Shown: piece by piece, positions 63,422 to 64,000 of the stretch
Numbering within the stretch: the stretch's first letter is position 1
Layout: every line of letters starts with the position of its first letter
NCBI RefSeq assembly: GCF_000092865.1
Contig: NC_014151.1
Location: 3,782,001-3,846,000 of the forward strand
Reading direction: 5' to 3'
DNA: 64,000 nt
DNA from: Cellulomonas flavigena DSM 20109
Lineage (GTDB): Bacteria > Actinomycetota > Actinomycetes > Actinomycetales > Cellulomonadaceae
Position numbers and translations under genes: made by a program
Notes under the pieces: generated by a model
What the model was told of the DNA's origin: nothing
Seen by the model: the letters and a program-made list of their open reading frames with translations, nothing else
Databases searched by the model: none

Positions 63422-63516
63422 GCGGGGCTCGATCGACCGCTCGCGCCCGAAGGGGGTGGATCGATCACTCTCTCGCGGGAGGCGGGGGCTTCCGCGTGAG
63501 AGGGCGATCCGATCAG
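63422..63516 (-). repeat. dispersed palindromic repeat, copy E
   Basis: The 24-bp core is present on the minus strand at 63422-63445 (GCGGGGCTCGATCGACCG...). It is followed by an imperfect inverted repeat: GATCGATCACTCTCTCGCGG (from 63459) against CCGCGTGAGAGGGCGATC (from 63492). It lies between the convergent CPBP and small HTH genes and may act as a terminator. Confidence 0.78.
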
Positions 63517-63526
63517 GCGGGCGGGG

Positions 63527-63748
63527 TCAGCGGCGGCCGTACTTGCGGTGGACGGCCTGCTTGCTGACGCCGAGCATCGTGGCGATCGCGGCCCACGGGA
63601 CCCCCGCGGCCCGCGCGCGTCGCACGGCGACGGCCTCGCGACGGTCGACCTCGGTGCGCAGGCGGTGCAGGGCGAGCAGGGCGCCGAGCGGGTCGTCGTC
63701 CTCGGCGCGGGCGACCAGTGCGGCCATGTCGGCCTCCTCCTGGGGCAT
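63527..63748 (-). CDS. small helix-turn-helix protein
   Basis: 73 aa from ATG 63748 behind GGAG. An acidic N-terminus (MPQEEADMAALVARAEDDDP) is followed by a predicted HTH at the C-terminus (RARAAGVPWAAIATMLGVSKQAVHRKYG). This resembles the AsnC/sigma-like HTH of small actinobacterial regulators. Two palindromic GTCAAC sites lie directly upstream and suggest autoregulation. Confidence 0.8.
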   Translation of the reverse strand: MPQEEADMAALVARAEDDDPLGALLALHRLRTEVDRREAVAVRRARAAGVPWAAIATMLGVSKQAVHRKYGRR

Positions 63749-63776
63749 CGTGGAACTCCTGGGTGGGTGCGACGTC

Positions 63777-63824
63777 GTCAACACAGGTTGACGCACGGCG
63801 CGTCGCACGTCAACACATGTTGAC
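63777..63824. promoter_or_regulatory. two GTCAAC...GTTGAC operators
   Basis: GTCAACACAGGTTGAC (63777-63792) and GTCAACACATGTTGAC (63809-63824) are 16-bp dyads, with centres 32 bp apart (about three helical turns). They lie 29 bp upstream of the small HTH gene and about 80 bp before the divergent partial gene, so they may serve both. Confidence 0.75.
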
Positions 63825-63905
63825 CCTCGAGGATGAGACGCGGACCTGCACGACCCACCGCGAGGAGGACGAGCGCGCGCAGGTCCGCTGCCTAGACTCG
63901 CCAGC

Positions 63906-64000
63906 ATGCACGCCTCGTCGACGCCAGCACCCGACGGTGCCGACGTCGACGCCGCCCCCGGACCCGCCACCGCGCGCGAGGCGCCCACGACCAGCGCGAC
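63906..64000 (+). CDS. N-terminal fragment of a gene cut by the window end
   Basis: ATG 63906 opens a frame of 31 codons that is still open at the edge (MHASSTPAPDGADVDAAPG...). It is Ala/Pro/Asp-rich and probably disordered. TAGACT (63893-63898) lies exactly 7 nt before ATG, a strong leaderless-promoter arrangement. The product cannot be identified. Confidence 0.55.
   Translation, partial: MHASSTPAPDGADVDAAPGPATAREAPTTSA

Overview
The window is chromosomal DNA of a very high-GC Gram-positive actinobacterium. Third codon positions are almost all G or C, GTG starts and 4-base ATGA/GTGA overlaps are common, and many genes look leaderless, with a -10 hexamer 6-7 nt before the start codon. Gene content (levan enzymes, sugar ABC uptake, glutamyl-tRNA heme pathway, CsoR copper operon, secreted RHS toxin) fits a Cellulomonas-like member of the Micrococcales. 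That placement is inference.

Layout. 1-9203 is a fructan locus: a LacI-type regulator (cut by the window start), a secreted GH32 fructanase with a nested accessory domain, an ATPase-permease-binding lipoprotein sugar transporter, and a secreted GH68 levansucrase. Three copies of a 12-bp palindrome lie between the divergent GH32 gene and the transporter operon. 9320-11857 holds a MarR-type regulator that seems frameshifted, a small four-helix membrane protein, and an archaeal-type ATPase preceded by an 18-bp-arm palindrome. 11833-18141 (minus strand) is a translationally coupled DUF4129/MoxR/DUF58 operon followed by a WXG-like protein and an alpha/beta hydrolase. 18499-23037 has an RlmG/RsmC-like methyltransferase and two tandem hipBA toxin-antitoxin modules.

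23044-38151 is the accessory heart of the window: an IS30-family element with a 3-bp target duplication, then a minus-strand RHS polymorphic-toxin locus. One full-length secreted RHS protein (about 2,585 aa, with a PT-HINT domain and a C-terminal tip) and its immunity gene are followed downstream by three more tip/immunity cassettes and a fifth remnant. Each carries a copy of the RHS core end, as expected for tip exchange by recombination. One cassette is decayed by two nonsense mutations and a frameshift. GC content drops in the tips and immunity genes.

38494-44192 is mostly housekeeping: purB, an unknown protein, a possible small RNA with a strong terminator, a thioredoxin-fold DUF255 protein, a lipoprotein and an SRPBCC protein. 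44290-52821 is the heme cluster: hemA diverging from hemE-hemY/cgoX, then hemC-hemD-hemB-hemL with overlapping starts. 53041-58093 has a TauE/SafE permease, an Rrf2 regulator and the csoR-copZ-copA copper module with a clear CsoR operator. 58281-64000 holds an SPFH-RHH pair, an ABC exporter with its regulator, a CPBP protease and a small HTH gene with two palindromic operators.

A dispersed repeat with a 24-bp core occurs at least five times between 18 kb and 64 kb. Three copies are intergenic and two lie in frame inside genes: hemD, where it is part of a four-fold 42-bp tandem repeat, and copA.
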